Shown here piece by piece: positions 1 through 8,692 of a stretch of 60,638 bases of DNA (positions are counted from its first letter, which is position 1; every line of letters begins with the position of its first letter). Made by a program: the position numbers and the translations under genes. The notes under the pieces were generated by a model. It was given only the letters and a program-made list of their open reading frames with translations. It did no database searches and had not been told where the DNA came from. Source of the DNA: an uncultured Lachnospiraceae bacterium (GTDB lineage: Bacteria > Bacillota > Clostridia > Lachnospirales > Lachnospiraceae); contig CASCWU010000008.1 in the NCBI GenBank assembly GCA_949155905.1, positions 1 to 60,638 of the forward strand, written 5' to 3'.

Positions 1-1
1 T

Positions 2-527
2 GGATACTGCTATCTGGCCGCTGACGGTTCCATGATCACTTTTTTCAGCAGCCCGAAACTGGCTCCTCCGGAGTATTTCTGCTCGCCCGACCACTCCGCC
101 AGCGGCATCTACAGCATCCATATCAATGCTTTTTTGATCTTGATACGCCCATCTATACGGACGCGTTCCTCCAGCCCATACATGAAAAGAACGAATTTGG
201 TGCATTCTGCGACATCGTGAACCGGCACGACACACTACCTGGATTGGCTTGAGCAACTACCATTCGTACAAGCCAGAGTATATCAAACAGGAAATAGGGG
301 CAAACCTCATTGCCTATAACATAACGGAAATGCTAATCAACTGTGCCGTCATCGAAAAAAAGGAACCAAAACATACGCACAAAGTAATTTTCACCATGGC
401 CGCCCATATTTGTAGGGTCTTTCTGCGTCTGGCCACAGAGAAAGTCCCGTACAATGTGATGCGGTTGCTGCATTCCCATACGGGAGGAACGCCAATACAC
501 AAGACTACAAACAGCCCATTTCCGTAA
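2..527 (+). pseudogene. IS4-family transposase remnant, several frames
   Basis: Three consecutive stretches in different frames read like the C-terminal half of an IS4-type DDE transposase. The first (2 to about 138) contains SIHINAF, the second (about 124-235) continues as FDLDTPIYTDAF and NEFGAFCDIVNR, the third (249-527) contains KPEYIKQEIGANLIAYN and MAAHICRVFLRL. The first frame change falls in a T run near 139-145; a second change or deletion lies near 235-249. The N-terminal part is beyond the window edge. Family assignment is from recalled motifs (the conserved YIKQEI..LI.YN tail). It is not functional. No gene is visible between 528 and 711. Confidence 0.7.
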
Positions 528-711
528 ACCATGATACTTTATCTATAGGGCATCCTAAGCATCTATACCATCATACCATTTTTTAGGCAGATAGGAAGTC
601 TGTCTATTTGGCATGCCTCAAATGTGTCTGCTCCTGCCAGCATTAGCCTATGGGGAAGCTGGGCATCCTGATTCTGCCATTTTTCCTATAGTAAGCCTTA
701 TGTTGCTGGTA

Positions 712-1299
712 CTAACTTAATGACATTGCTTCATGGACACACACTCCCTCTGAGAGATCCGGCAAGCAAGTCTGCTTCCTCCATTCCTCTCCCGTCAGCT
801 TCGCCTTCACTTCCAACCCTATCTTCACCCGTTTCTTTTCTCCTAAGAGCGACAACTCCAGCTCCGCAATCCTTTTATGCCGGTCAATCCGCCTTACAAA
901 ATTCCCCTTTTCCTTTAGAGGACCCCTGGATACGACTAATGTTCCATCCACCAGATATCCAACGGAAAAACGGATACAGTCCCGTTCATCTAACATCTCC
1001 CGTAAAAAGGCTTCCTCCTCTTCCCGCATGGGAAAAAAGCCCCCTCCAATTCTGACAGGAACCACCACTCCGGATATTCTTTGCAAAAGCTTCTCCAGCT
1101 CTGCCGGCTGGCTGCTTTCTATCAATATGTAACCAGGAAAGGCAATCTGCTCTATCGTATGCCACAGACCTTCATACCTTTTTTGGAACTGGCAGATCGG
1201 GGAAAAAATTTTAGGCTCCAGCTTGGAATCCAAAGCATTTCTGCACTTTTCAATAGCCGATTCTTCTCTTCCGCTTATGCACTGTACGACATACCACAT
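712..1299 (-). CDS. loaP: LoaP-type NusG-family antiterminator
   Basis: A specialised NusG paralogue that makes RNA polymerase read through terminators in long operons, usually polysaccharide or antibiotic clusters. The NGN domain starts at the N-terminus (WYVVQC, then a FPGYILIE motif typical of NusG-like folds) and a KOW-like segment follows in the second half (about residues 120-170). The ATG at 1299 is preferred because GGGAGA lies seven bases upstream; a TTG at 1323 is the alternative. It lies 75 bp after a tyrosine recombinase gene, an arrangement I know from capsule loci of Lachnospiraceae. The operon it should serve is not visible: an IS remnant lies downstream, so this may be an orphan or edge copy. 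Confidence 0.82.
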   Translation of the reverse strand: MWYVVQCISGREESAIEKCRNALDSKLEPKIFSPICQFQKRYEGLWHTIEQIAFPGYILIESSQPAELEKLLQRISGVVVPVRIGGGFFPMREEEEAFLREMLDERDCIRFSVGYLVDGTLVVSRGPLKEKGNFVRRIDRHKRIAELELSLLGEKKRVKIGLEVKAKLTGEEWRKQTCLPDLSEGVCVHEAMSLS

Positions 1300-1339
1300 G
1301 ATTCTGTCTCCCGCCTTTGCCAAATATTAGGTATTGACT

Positions 1340-1363
1340 ACAACATAATATTCATTACGTTGT
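1340..1363. repeat. Inverted repeat between recombinase gene and loaP
   Basis: Two 10-base arms, ACAACATAAT and ATTACGTTGT, form an inverted repeat with one mismatch around a 4-base centre. The size and layout resemble the core site of a tyrosine recombinase, and it sits between a recombinase gene and the gene it may control. The use as a recombination site is inference; no convincing second copy was found in the window. Confidence 0.45.
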
Positions 1364-1398
1364 TTTCTCTTTTTTTCTTATCTTTTCTTTTTCCCTTT

Positions 1399-2463
1399 TT
1401 ATTTTTTTCCTCCTCCCGCCCCAAAATTTCTTTTTCTGATATTTTTTTCAGATACTTCTCTTTCTGATTTTTCCACCGCAGGATTCGCCTGCCTGCATCT
1501 TTTTTCCGTATTACATTTCATAGATTCCATACATTTCTCCTTTAAAACTCCAGCTTTCCGATTCTTTCCCTTTCTTTTTTCTCCTTCCTGTTCCTCCTCC
1601 CAGACCAATGTTTTTAAAACTCCCATTTTCATCCGGTCTAGCTGTTTTTTATGTTCCCTTCCGGTCGTTTTAATATAAATCCGTGTCGTCTCAATGCTGC
1701 TATGTCCCAGTACGTCCGCTAATTTAGCAATATCATGCTCCAGGCGATAAAATCCTCTGGCAAACAAATGGCGGATATTGTGGGGAAATACCTTCTTTTC
1801 CTCCACACCTGTTATCCGACACAGCTTTTTCATCGCCCGCCAGAGGTTGCTGCGATCAAGCGGCCTTCCCGTCCTGGTACAAAAAATACTTCCGCTGTCA
1901 AGCTTTTCTTTTTTTACGTATTCCTGCAGGATGGCAAGCAGACTGCTTGGATAAAGAATCCGCCTTATCTTCCCTTTGTTGTAGATTTCCGCAATTCCGG
2001 TCTGGAGTGTCGAAACGGTGATATACTGCAACTCACTGATTCGTATTCCAGTGCTTCCCAGGGTCTGAATGATGAGAACCAGCCGTTTATCTCCGTTTTT
2101 CATAGCAGCCTGAACCAACCGCTCATAATCCGGTTCCGTCAGTTCCTGGTTCTCTGAACTGAATACTTCCTTTTGTATTTTAATCGTTTTCACACACAGC
2201 TCCGTCCAGCCCATCGCCTCACAGAACTGATTGGCAGCGACCAGATAGGAATTGATGCTGGAAGCCTTATACTTGCCGCACTGCTCTAAAAATTCCTTGT
2301 ATTGAATTAAAGCCTCCTTGGTAATGGGCTGCTCCTTGACAAATTCCATAAGCTTATGGAGATCTCTGAGATATTTCTGAGTCGTCTGGCTTCGCTTTTC
2401 TTCCCGAACTAAAAGTGTCCGAAAACGTTCCACTGCCTGCTCCGTTATCCTTCGTTCTTCCAT
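1399..2463 (-). CDS. Tyrosine recombinase (XerC/D-like)
   Basis: Site-specific DNA recombinase of 354 residues. A SAM-like core-binding N-domain spans about 10-95 and the catalytic domain about 105-280. The full catalytic set is visible: R141 (in GIRISEL), K165, H228 and R231 (HNIR), H254 (LGHSS) and Y263 (RIYIKTT). After residue 280 there is an unusual tail of about 75 residues very rich in Lys, Arg and Glu. It lies just upstream of loaP on the same strand, so it probably acts on a local site, for instance to switch loaP transcription, rather than on an integrated element. No strong ribosome binding site is visible before the ATG. Confidence 0.85.
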   Translation of the reverse strand: MEERRITEQAVERFRTLLVREEKRSQTTQKYLRDLHKLMEFVKEQPITKEALIQYKEFLEQCGKYKASSINSYLVAANQFCEAMGWTELCVKTIKIQKEVFSSENQELTEPDYERLVQAAMKNGDKRLVLIIQTLGSTGIRISELQYITVSTLQTGIAEIYNKGKIRRILYPSSLLAILQEYVKKEKLDSGSIFCTRTGRPLDRSNLWRAMKKLCRITGVEEKKVFPHNIRHLFARGFYRLEHDIAKLADVLGHSSIETTRIYIKTTGREHKKQLDRMKMGVLKTLVWEEEQEGEKRKGKNRKAGVLKEKCMESMKCNTEKRCRQANPAVEKSEREVSEKNIRKRNFGAGGGKK

Positions 2464-2565
2464 ACTGTTTTCTTACTGCCTGCTGCAGCTACTCTTCCCA
2501 TAACATGCTACTGCTTCCTACAGCAAGCCCTCCTTCCTGTTTTCTTTTATTATACGGGAAAAGGA

Positions 2566-2616
2566 AGGCAAAGAAAGAGCCAGGAAAATAGCTGTATTTG
2601 CCGTTTTCCTGGCTCT
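2566..2616 (-). terminator. Intrinsic terminator after the AbrB/PIN pair
   Basis: A perfect 13-bp inverted repeat (2576-2588 with 2604-2616, AGAGCCAGGAAAA) lies just after the stop codon of the PIN gene and is followed on the minus strand by TTTCTTT. Confidence 0.8.
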
Positions 2617-2631
2617 CTTAAAAACTATCCC

Positions 2632-3030
2632 TCACTTATATTTTTTAGTAAACTCTGCCGGAGTTAAAATTTCTGGTCTTGCTATCTCTATCTCCATAAA
2701 ATCACGGTCTCCCGTCACCAAAATATCAACATCCTCTAGTATTGCAGTATAAAGTACAGGATAATCTTTTCCATCCCTAATCTCAAATAATGTTTCTTCT
2801 ATTTTATCCGGCGTATAGACATACTCATAATCCATTTTTGCTAGTAAATGGTCTACTACATCTAGTTTATTAGGAAATTTTCTTTTTATAACTTCTTTTA
2901 ATTCCTCTACAATATAAGAATACAAAACTAATTGATGCTCTACAAAAATATATTCCATCATCTGGTTCATTTTTTTACTCGAAAATACCAGCAATGACAC
3001 TAGGACATTGGTATCTACCATAATCCTCAA
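2632..3030 (-). CDS. PIN-domain toxin
   Basis: A predicted Mg-dependent ribonuclease toxin of 132 residues. The N-terminal MVDTNVLVS motif carries the first conserved acidic residue of the PIN fold, and further acidic residues occur in RDGKDYPVL and VTGDRDF. It belongs to the group annotated as putative toxin component of the PIN family (COG1569-like), judged by recalled motifs. The reading frame opens with a TTG directly after the stop of the antitoxin gene; an ATG four codons in is an alternative start. The tight coupling to an AbrB-type protein makes a type II toxin-antitoxin pair likely. RNA target unknown. Confidence 0.8.
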   Translation of the reverse strand: MRIMVDTNVLVSLLVFSSKKMNQMMEYIFVEHQLVLYSYIVEELKEVIKRKFPNKLDVVDHLLAKMDYEYVYTPDKIEETLFEIRDGKDYPVLYTAILEDVDILVTGDRDFMEIEIARPEILTPAEFTKKYK

Positions 3031-3288
3031 TTATTTCACCATTCTTTCTTCCCGAAGCTCTCTAATCATAGACACAACATCTTCTTCTGTTTTCCATCCG
3101 ACTCGTTCTGCTTCTCCCGCAAAAGCTAACTGTGCCTCCTGCAATGCTTCCATAGAAGAATTTGCCAGATAAATCCGTCCTGCCTCCTCTAAAAAAATCA
3201 CCTTGCTTCCTTCTTTGATTCCCAGCTTTTTTCTAACTCCTATTGGAATCGTAATCTGACCCTTTGCAGTAACCTTGGCAAGCTCCAT
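3031..3288 (-). CDS. AbrB/MazE-type antitoxin
   Basis: DNA-binding antitoxin of 85 residues. The N-terminal half holds the swapped-hairpin motif seen in AbrB, MazE and SpoVT proteins (AKGQITIPIGVRKKLGI, then GSKVIFLEE); the C-terminal half should bind the PIN toxin encoded immediately downstream. The frame is open for 36 more codons upstream, but the ATG at 3288 has a perfect AGGAGG eight bases before it, so the shorter form is chosen. Such antitoxins usually repress their own promoter, which would lie between 3289 and 3420. Confidence 0.85.
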   Translation of the reverse strand: MELAKVTAKGQITIPIGVRKKLGIKEGSKVIFLEEAGRIYLANSSMEALQEAQLAFAGEAERVGWKTEEDVVSMIRELREERMVK

Positions 3289-3448
3289 ACTCACAACCTC
3301 CTGTCTATGCTCTTTTTCTTTATTATAACGATTCTCGGTTACAGAATCAACCCTCTTTTTCCTCTTTCTCAAGCAGTAAAGATCACCTCTCCTCACAAGC
3401 CACTTGCCGCTGCCAGATGACCAAAATCCTATATATGGCTCCGTGCAT

Positions 3449-3484
3449 AAAAGAAACGGTGCAGCCTAAAAATAAGACTGCACC
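3449..3484 (-). terminator. Intrinsic terminator of the beta-propeller gene
   Basis: GGTGCAG and CTGCACC arms (3458-3464 with 3478-3484) form a hairpin 30 bp after the stop of the minus-strand gene at 3514, followed on that strand by GTTTCTTTT. Confidence 0.7.
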
Positions 3485-3513
3485 TCATTTCTTTCCACAA
3501 AGAATCTGCCAGC

Positions 3514-6087
3514 TTAGGAAAAATCCTTCACCCCATAGCTTGTTCCATCAGAAAGCCGATATACCGCAATCTGCTGTCTGTCATAGCCGTAAAGGATATA
3601 CAGATAATCCCCGATATAGATCCCGCGGCTGCCGTACTGGTTTTCCCATTCCCCGAAATCATGGGTAATCCGCTCGGTAAAGCCTTCCTCCTCCGTATAG
3701 GAAAACAGACAATATTCATACGAATTTTTCCACTCATAATCCGTCGATTTTCCGCTTTCTATTGAAAAGCCAATCACATTTTTATCCGCCGACACGAGGA
3801 TTGCCTTATGGTTGTATTCGGCATCGCTGCTGGAATAGTCCGCATCACGTACCACGCACTTTGCTACCTCTCTGACGTTAGCCGGATTCGAGATATCAAA
3901 CATCGAAAGCTTGACTCCCTCTGTTCCGCCGCTTGTTTCATCTGCCTCCTGGCCGATGCCAAGCAGGAGGCCCTTTCCATATGGGTGCAGATATTCCGAA
4001 AAGCCTGGTATTTTCAGCTTCCCGATAACCTTTGGATGATCCGGCTCCGATAAATCCACGGAAAAGAGCGGATCGGTCTGGCGGAAGGTGACAAAATAGC
4101 CGATATCGCCAAAGAAACGGGCAGACTTTACGTATTCTCCTTCGGCCAGATTTTCGATGCTGCCGACTACTTGCATTGCCTCATCCAGAACATAAAGCTG
4201 ATTCTCGGTACTCATCTCATTTTCCTGACTGCCTTCTCTTGCCTTTTCCACATCACAGGTCGTTACGACGCGAAGCTTTCCTTTGTACTCATCCATAGAA
4301 AAGGAATTGTTCAAATATCCCTTTATCGTAGCGGATCCTGCAGCCGCCATGCTTCCGTCCTGATAGGAATATTTCATAATCGTCGTCGTTGTCTCGTCGT
4401 TGCTCTCATACGGCGTCCACCAACGGTATTCCGTCTGCCAGAGATAAAGATTCTCGTTGCTCATATAAAGCTGTGTCGCATCCCCTAAAATCGCCACGCT
4501 GTCCAGGTGCTGTCCCGGGTTTTTCAGATCCGTAGAGGTAATGATCACACTGTTCGGCGTCTGCGGTGTTTCCGGCAGATAAATCCGGTCGCACGGCAGC
4601 ATCGCTCCATCTACCTGCGGAACATAACAATTTTTAAAATATTCGGTCTCCTCTGCAGTATCACAAAAATACCAGCTATTGTTCTGTTTATAGGAAACCA
4701 GATATACGATTCCGTCTACCATACGAACTGCCTGATACTCACCCTCCTGTACCCGCGTCTCTATTCTCTCCGGGGAGGCTGGATTGCTCACATCATAGAC
4801 AAACAATTCTGTCCTGCTCGTTCTATTCCCGAACCGATAGCCCGGATAACAATCCACGGAATCAACTGCGATGTCAGCGCTTTTTTCGTTCTGAATCCAG
4901 ACTTCACCGTCCTCCCATGCGGTCGGATCCTCTCTGTTATCATATTCCGTCACCGTCGCTACCACTGCCAGACGTCCGTCGCCAAGCAGCATATCGGACC
5001 AGCTCCGTCCGCCTGATTTTTCTCCCTGATAAGGTGGGAGTGCAATACTGCCTGCCTGGGTTACGTCCTTACCGTCTGCCCGGTAAATATAGATAGCTCC
5101 GCTCTCACTGCTCAGACGGTAAATATAGGTGCCGTCGGTTTTTAAAATATCGCCCTCATCCACACCTGCTACCTGGACATTCGTCCCGGAAAAATCCGCT
5201 TCTGACTCATCCATGGATTCTGCTGCATCCATGGATCCCGCCGCACCCATGGATTCCGCCGAGTCTATAGATTCGGCAGGAACGGTATCTGCTGATGCAG
5301 AGCCATTGTCAAAGCCTTCCGGCTCTGCCTTTTCATTAAAAATTACCCCTCCATCTGACATTCCTGCCATGTCTGCGGAATTTAAAATGTTATCTGCTCC
5401 ATCATAGTCATAGCTCTCCTTTTTCCAGCCAAGGGTCGTTTTGATCTGATCCCAGAGGCTAGGCTTTGTCTCCTCCTGCCGTCCGATAATTCCTGCCTCT
5501 TTATAAAGCTTTAGCAGCTCTTCATAGTTTTCTGCCTTTTGAATTCCAACCAACACATCCTCTCGTTTTTCGGCGCTGCATTCCGCATCCTCCGCGGCTG
5601 CACCCGATGAAGTCCCGTCTGCAGCCGCGTCTGTTTTTTTATCACCCCCTGCTTCCAGATTTTCTCCGCTTGCTCCGCCAGACTCCCCGGTTTTCTGACT
5701 GCTATCTCCCGCAGTGGTATTCTGCTTCCACTCTATAAGCTTCCCTCCCTGTCTGGAGAGCGCCAGAGTTCGCCCGCCTACTGCTAACACCAGGACAGCG
5801 GCCATAGCAACCAGCACAGCTCCTGCCCGTCTGACCGCATATGTCCTTTTCTCAGAATATTTCTTTCTGTTCTCTGTATTTTGTGTTTTGTATTCTGTAT
5901 TCTGTGTCCTTTGTTCTGTTTCCTCTTTGCCCTGTCCTGCTTTTTCCTGTTCTAATTCATAGTCAAGAATCTTTTCCCTGATACGTTCTGGCTTTAAAGA
6001 ATCCGGCAGCTTCATCTCTTCCCTCTCCTTTCCCAGCATCGCTTTTATCTCTTCCTCCCAACTATCCTGTCTTCTTTTTTTCTTCAT
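3514..6087 (-). CDS. Membrane-anchored secreted beta-propeller protein
   Basis: A protein of 857 residues. An acidic and basic cytoplasmic N-terminal segment (1-85, with a TQNTEYKTQNTE duplication) is followed by one hydrophobic membrane segment (about 88-110), then a long Gly/Ser/Glu-rich stalk (to about 300) that includes short SMDAAES-type repeats. From about 300 on comes the domain I recognise as Beta_propel (PF09826), whose hallmark is NVQVAGVDEGDILKTDG. It sits 36 bp after an ECF sigma factor gene on the same strand, so the cytoplasmic part may act as the cognate anti-sigma and the outer propeller as sensor. That role is inferred from position only. Confidence 0.8.
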   Translation of the reverse strand: MKKKRRQDSWEEEIKAMLGKEREEMKLPDSLKPERIREKILDYELEQEKAGQGKEETEQRTQNTEYKTQNTENRKKYSEKRTYAVRRAGAVLVAMAAVLVLAVGGRTLALSRQGGKLIEWKQNTTAGDSSQKTGESGGASGENLEAGGDKKTDAAADGTSSGAAAEDAECSAEKREDVLVGIQKAENYEELLKLYKEAGIIGRQEETKPSLWDQIKTTLGWKKESYDYDGADNILNSADMAGMSDGGVIFNEKAEPEGFDNGSASADTVPAESIDSAESMGAAGSMDAAESMDESEADFSGTNVQVAGVDEGDILKTDGTYIYRLSSESGAIYIYRADGKDVTQAGSIALPPYQGEKSGGRSWSDMLLGDGRLAVVATVTEYDNREDPTAWEDGEVWIQNEKSADIAVDSVDCYPGYRFGNRTSRTELFVYDVSNPASPERIETRVQEGEYQAVRMVDGIVYLVSYKQNNSWYFCDTAEETEYFKNCYVPQVDGAMLPCDRIYLPETPQTPNSVIITSTDLKNPGQHLDSVAILGDATQLYMSNENLYLWQTEYRWWTPYESNDETTTTIMKYSYQDGSMAAAGSATIKGYLNNSFSMDEYKGKLRVVTTCDVEKAREGSQENEMSTENQLYVLDEAMQVVGSIENLAEGEYVKSARFFGDIGYFVTFRQTDPLFSVDLSEPDHPKVIGKLKIPGFSEYLHPYGKGLLLGIGQEADETSGGTEGVKLSMFDISNPANVREVAKCVVRDADYSSSDAEYNHKAILVSADKNVIGFSIESGKSTDYEWKNSYEYCLFSYTEEEGFTERITHDFGEWENQYGSRGIYIGDYLYILYGYDRQQIAVYRLSDGTSYGVKDFS

Positions 6088-6123
6088 CCTGACCGCTCCT
6101 TTCTATCTGCCGCAAGGCCTCTC

Positions 6124-6660
6124 CTACGCCAACAGCTCTGCCAGACGCTCCAATGCCCGGCTTTTTCTCGAACGCACGGTAGCATGATTCATATCTAACA
6201 TCTCTGCTACCTCCTTCGTCGTGTAGCCCTCCAAAACAGAAAGCACCAAAATCATCCTGTCTGCCTCTACCAGCTTACGGAAGGCAGCCCGCACATCCAG
6301 GCACCCGGCCACATCCGAGGCTCTCTCCTCTGCCAGATCCGAAAAATCCTCCCGCAGCTCTAACGGCTTTTCCAGGTATTGCCGCTGCTTTGTTTTACAA
6401 CGGTTGGACAAAATCTTAAATAGCCAGGATCGAAATTTCTCCGGCTCCCGCAGGCTTGCAAGCTGTGTCCATGCTGCCATCACCGTTTCACTGACGACAT
6501 CCTCTGCGTCCTGTCGGTTATGCAGATAATAGCAGGCTGATTGATACAGCTCCTTGCTAAACCTCTCGTATAGTTCTGTAAAGGCATCCACATCCTTTTG
6601 CTGCGCCCTCCTTACCAGTTCTGTCTGCCGATCCCCATCTGCCTTTCTCTCCTTGTCCAT
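6124..6660 (-). CDS. ECF-type RNA polymerase sigma factor
   Basis: Sigma-70 family factor of 178 residues without regions 1 and 3. Region 2 spans about 20-90 (FTELYERFSKELYQSACYYL, then RSWLFKILSNRCK) and region 4 about 118-175, with a helix-turn-helix YTTKEVAEMLDMNHATVRS. The ATG is preceded by a GGGAGGAAGG sequence. It is the first gene of a two-gene unit with a membrane beta-propeller protein, the usual layout for a sigma factor held by a membrane partner. The 6661-6780 stretch upstream is AT-rich and may hold an autoregulated promoter, but I could not fix one. Target genes unknown. Confidence 0.87.
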   Translation of the reverse strand: MDKERKADGDRQTELVRRAQQKDVDAFTELYERFSKELYQSACYYLHNRQDAEDVVSETVMAAWTQLASLREPEKFRSWLFKILSNRCKTKQRQYLEKPLELREDFSDLAEERASDVAGCLDVRAAFRKLVEADRMILVLSVLEGYTTKEVAEMLDMNHATVRSRKSRALERLAELLA

Positions 6661-6834
6661 AACTCACCTTCCTCCCTCCTCTGTTGTAGCACGGCTCGAA
6701 ATGTCCGCTTCTATTTATATAGTGTATGAAAAAATGGATTTTGTTGCAGGTTCTAAAAAAATCTCAAATGAAGATCTCAAATGATAAAGGTAGGGACATC
6801 GTATAAAGGGAAAGACATCCTGTTTTCCTATATA

Positions 6835-6879
6835 AGAAAAAAGCTCTGTAGAGAATCTGCCTCTTCTCCCACAAAGCTT
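6835..6879 (-). terminator. Intrinsic terminator downstream of the rRNA methylase gene
   Basis: Arms AAGCTCTGT (6841-6849) and ACAAAGCTT (6871-6879) pair with one G-U, and the minus strand then reads TTTTCTT. The nearest gene feeding into it is the methylase that stops at 7094, so the transcript would carry a 3' region of over 200 nt containing the tandem repeat. Confidence 0.6.
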
Positions 6880-6902
6880 TTCTTATCAAGAATCTTATCT
6901 AT

Positions 6903-7075
6903 GCTATGTCATGCTATACTATACTACATCACATTATGCTATCCCATTCTGCACTATATGCTATACCACACTATGCTACGTCACACTATGCCATGCCGCA
7001 CTATGTTACACCACACTATGCCATGCTGTACTATGTTACATCACACTATGCTATGTTTATGTCACACTACACTAT
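6903..7075. repeat. 15-bp tandem repeat array
   Basis: Six consecutive 15-bp units at 6966-7055 share the core CACACTATG or close variants, with a 30-bp super-period (alternating GCCATG and GTTACA endings). More degenerate units extend to about 6903 on the left and 7075 on the right. The array occupies most of the stretch between the sigma factor start (6660) and the methylase stop (7094); no gene is called there because the readable frames only reflect the 15-bp period. Confidence 0.85.
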
Positions 7076-7093
7076 CTTTGCATTTCCTTGCAC

Positions 7094-7903
7094 TTATCCC
7101 TTCCGTCTCATCTGATACATCAGCAGCGCCGCTGCGACTGCTGCATTTAAGGACTCTACTTTCCCTGCCATCGGGATTTTCACATAGCAATCTGCCTCTC
7201 CTGCCGCCTCATCGGTCAAGCCATTTGCCTCATTCCCGATCAATACCGCTGCCCGGCTCGGATAAGTAATCTCATCATAACATGCTTTTCCCGCCAAATG
7301 CGCCGCAAACAAATGGATTCCCTTTTGCTTTAACGTCTGCAAAAGCTTTAAAAAATCTGCCGCATAGGCAAATGGCACGCGGAAAATCGACCCCATCGTC
7401 GCCCGTACTACTTTAGGATTATAGTAATCTACGGTTCCCTGTGACATCAAAACGGCATCTATGCCTGCTCCCTCTGCTGTGCGGAGCATCGTCCCGAGGT
7501 TGCCCGGATCACGGATATCCTCTAACAGCAGCAAACGCACCGTTTCCCGTTCTAACAATTCCTCTATCGAATAAACCGGCTGTCTGACTACTGCTAAAAT
7601 CCCCTGCGGCGTCTGAGTATCGGAAATGGTTTTAAACACAGTATCTGCTACTACTCTGACCAGCCCGGCTTCTTTTGCTTCCTTTGCCTCTAAGCATCCT
7701 GCAAGGTTTCCTGCCCTATCCTCTTCTCTGGCATAGCTTTCCGATAGATAAATCTGCTGCGCCAAGCCCAGGCCGCAGGCCTCCTCTACCAGCTTCCTGC
7801 CCTCTGCGACAAAGCTTCCGCTCTCCCGTCTGGCTCTCGCCTTGCTTTGCAGCTCCTTTATATGCTTGATCTGCGCATTCGTGCTGCTTGTGATGACCTC
7901 CAC
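7094..7903 (-). CDS. TrmH/SpoU-family RNA 2'-O-methyltransferase
   Basis: SAM-dependent methyltransferase that adds a 2'-O-methyl group to a ribosomal or transfer RNA. Residues 1-90 form the small substrate-binding domain (TNAQIKHIKEL, FVAEGRKLVEEA). The knotted SPOUT domain (about 105-269) shows the three family motifs: EDIRDPGNLGTMLRTA, VLIGNEANGL, and KIPMAGKVESLNAAVA. Length of 269 residues suits the YsgA/RlmB-like group; the exact target base cannot be read. The start is a GTG with GGAGAG about ten bases upstream. The 3' region contains a tandem repeat array before the terminator near 6840. Confidence 0.85.
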   Translation of the reverse strand: MEVITSSTNAQIKHIKELQSKARARRESGSFVAEGRKLVEEACGLGLAQQIYLSESYAREEDRAGNLAGCLEAKEAKEAGLVRVVADTVFKTISDTQTPQGILAVVRQPVYSIEELLERETVRLLLLEDIRDPGNLGTMLRTAEGAGIDAVLMSQGTVDYYNPKVVRATMGSIFRVPFAYAADFLKLLQTLKQKGIHLFAAHLAGKACYDEITYPSRAAVLIGNEANGLTDEAAGEADCYVKIPMAGKVESLNAAVAAALLMYQMRRKG

Positions 7904-8027
7904 TATGCTTCTCTCCTCTTTTTCCCCACTCTGTTTCCTTCTGCGCCTGAAAGTATGGATCGTTCTGGATCAAGAAACCTGTGTTCTTCTTCGGCTAAGA
8001 CTCTGCCGGAAGGGTATCTTAGCGCTC

Positions 8028-8687
8028 CTACCGCATTTCTGCCAGACGATTTAACACTTCGTTTTTCCCTATCACGATCAGTACGTCCTCCGGCTCAAAC
8101 GGTCTGCCCGGATCCGGATTGGCGTCGAGATAATCTCTGGTACGAACGCCGACCACATTGATTTTATACTTGGCTCTCAAGTTTAACTGACGCAGACTGG
8201 AACCAATCCACTCCTCCTTGACAGCAAGCTCCATCATACTAAAGGTAGAGGATAATTCTACCGCATCGAAAAAATTACCCATCATTAAATTGTGAGCAAT
8301 CCGCATTCCGGTTTCCTTTTCTGGAAATACCACAGCGTCCGCTCCTACCCGGCGCAGTACCCGTGCATGGATATCGGACTGTGCCTTTGCCAGTACATAC
8401 GGAATTCCCATCTCTTTGACGAGAATCGTCACCATAATGCTGGCCTCCATATCCTCTCCGATTCCGATAATGGCGCCGTCAAAATTTCTGATTCCCAAAG
8501 CCTCCAGCGCTTCCTCATCGGTTACGTCCGCCGTCACCGCATAGGTTACAGTTTCCGCCAGATCATGTACCTTGTCTGCATCGCTGTCTACGACCATAAC
8601 CTCACAGCCGCTGTCCGCCAGAGTCGCCGCTACACTGCGGCCGAATCTTCCCAGTCCAAATACCACAAATTCTTTTTTTGCACCCAT
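8028..8687 (-). CDS. ktrA: Potassium uptake regulatory subunit (KtrA/TrkA, RCK domain)
   Basis: Cytoplasmic gating ring subunit of a Ktr/Trk potassium transporter. An N-terminal Rossmann RCK domain carries the nucleotide motif GLGRFGRS followed by VDSDADKV (about residues 8-40), and a C-terminal TrkA_C domain covers roughly 135-215 (VGVRTRDYLDANP, EDVLIVIG). The ligand is expected to be ATP/ADP or NAD. The ATG at 8687 has AGGG eight bases upstream; a GTG at 8696 that overlaps the ktrB stop is also possible. Directly follows ktrB, so the two form a translationally coupled unit. Confidence 0.88.
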   Translation of the reverse strand: MGAKKEFVVFGLGRFGRSVAATLADSGCEVMVVDSDADKVHDLAETVTYAVTADVTDEEALEALGIRNFDGAIIGIGEDMEASIMVTILVKEMGIPYVLAKAQSDIHARVLRRVGADAVVFPEKETGMRIAHNLMMGNFFDAVELSSTFSMMELAVKEEWIGSSLRQLNLRAKYKINVVGVRTRDYLDANPDPGRPFEPEDVLIVIGKNEVLNRLAEMR

Positions 8688-8692
8688 CTTTT

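Noticed and set aside
660..700. Second recombination site matching the 1340-1363 repeat (TTATGTTG downstream of loaP)
   Set aside because: Only eight bases match one arm and the other arm is missing.
6903..7075. CRISPR array
   Set aside because: The 15-bp units abut with no unique spacers, vary in sequence, and no cas gene is near.
6781..7269. Long plus-strand reading frames through the tandem repeat
   Set aside because: They are open only because the unit is 15 bases long; they run into the methylase gene on the other strand and have no ribosome binding site or protein-like composition.
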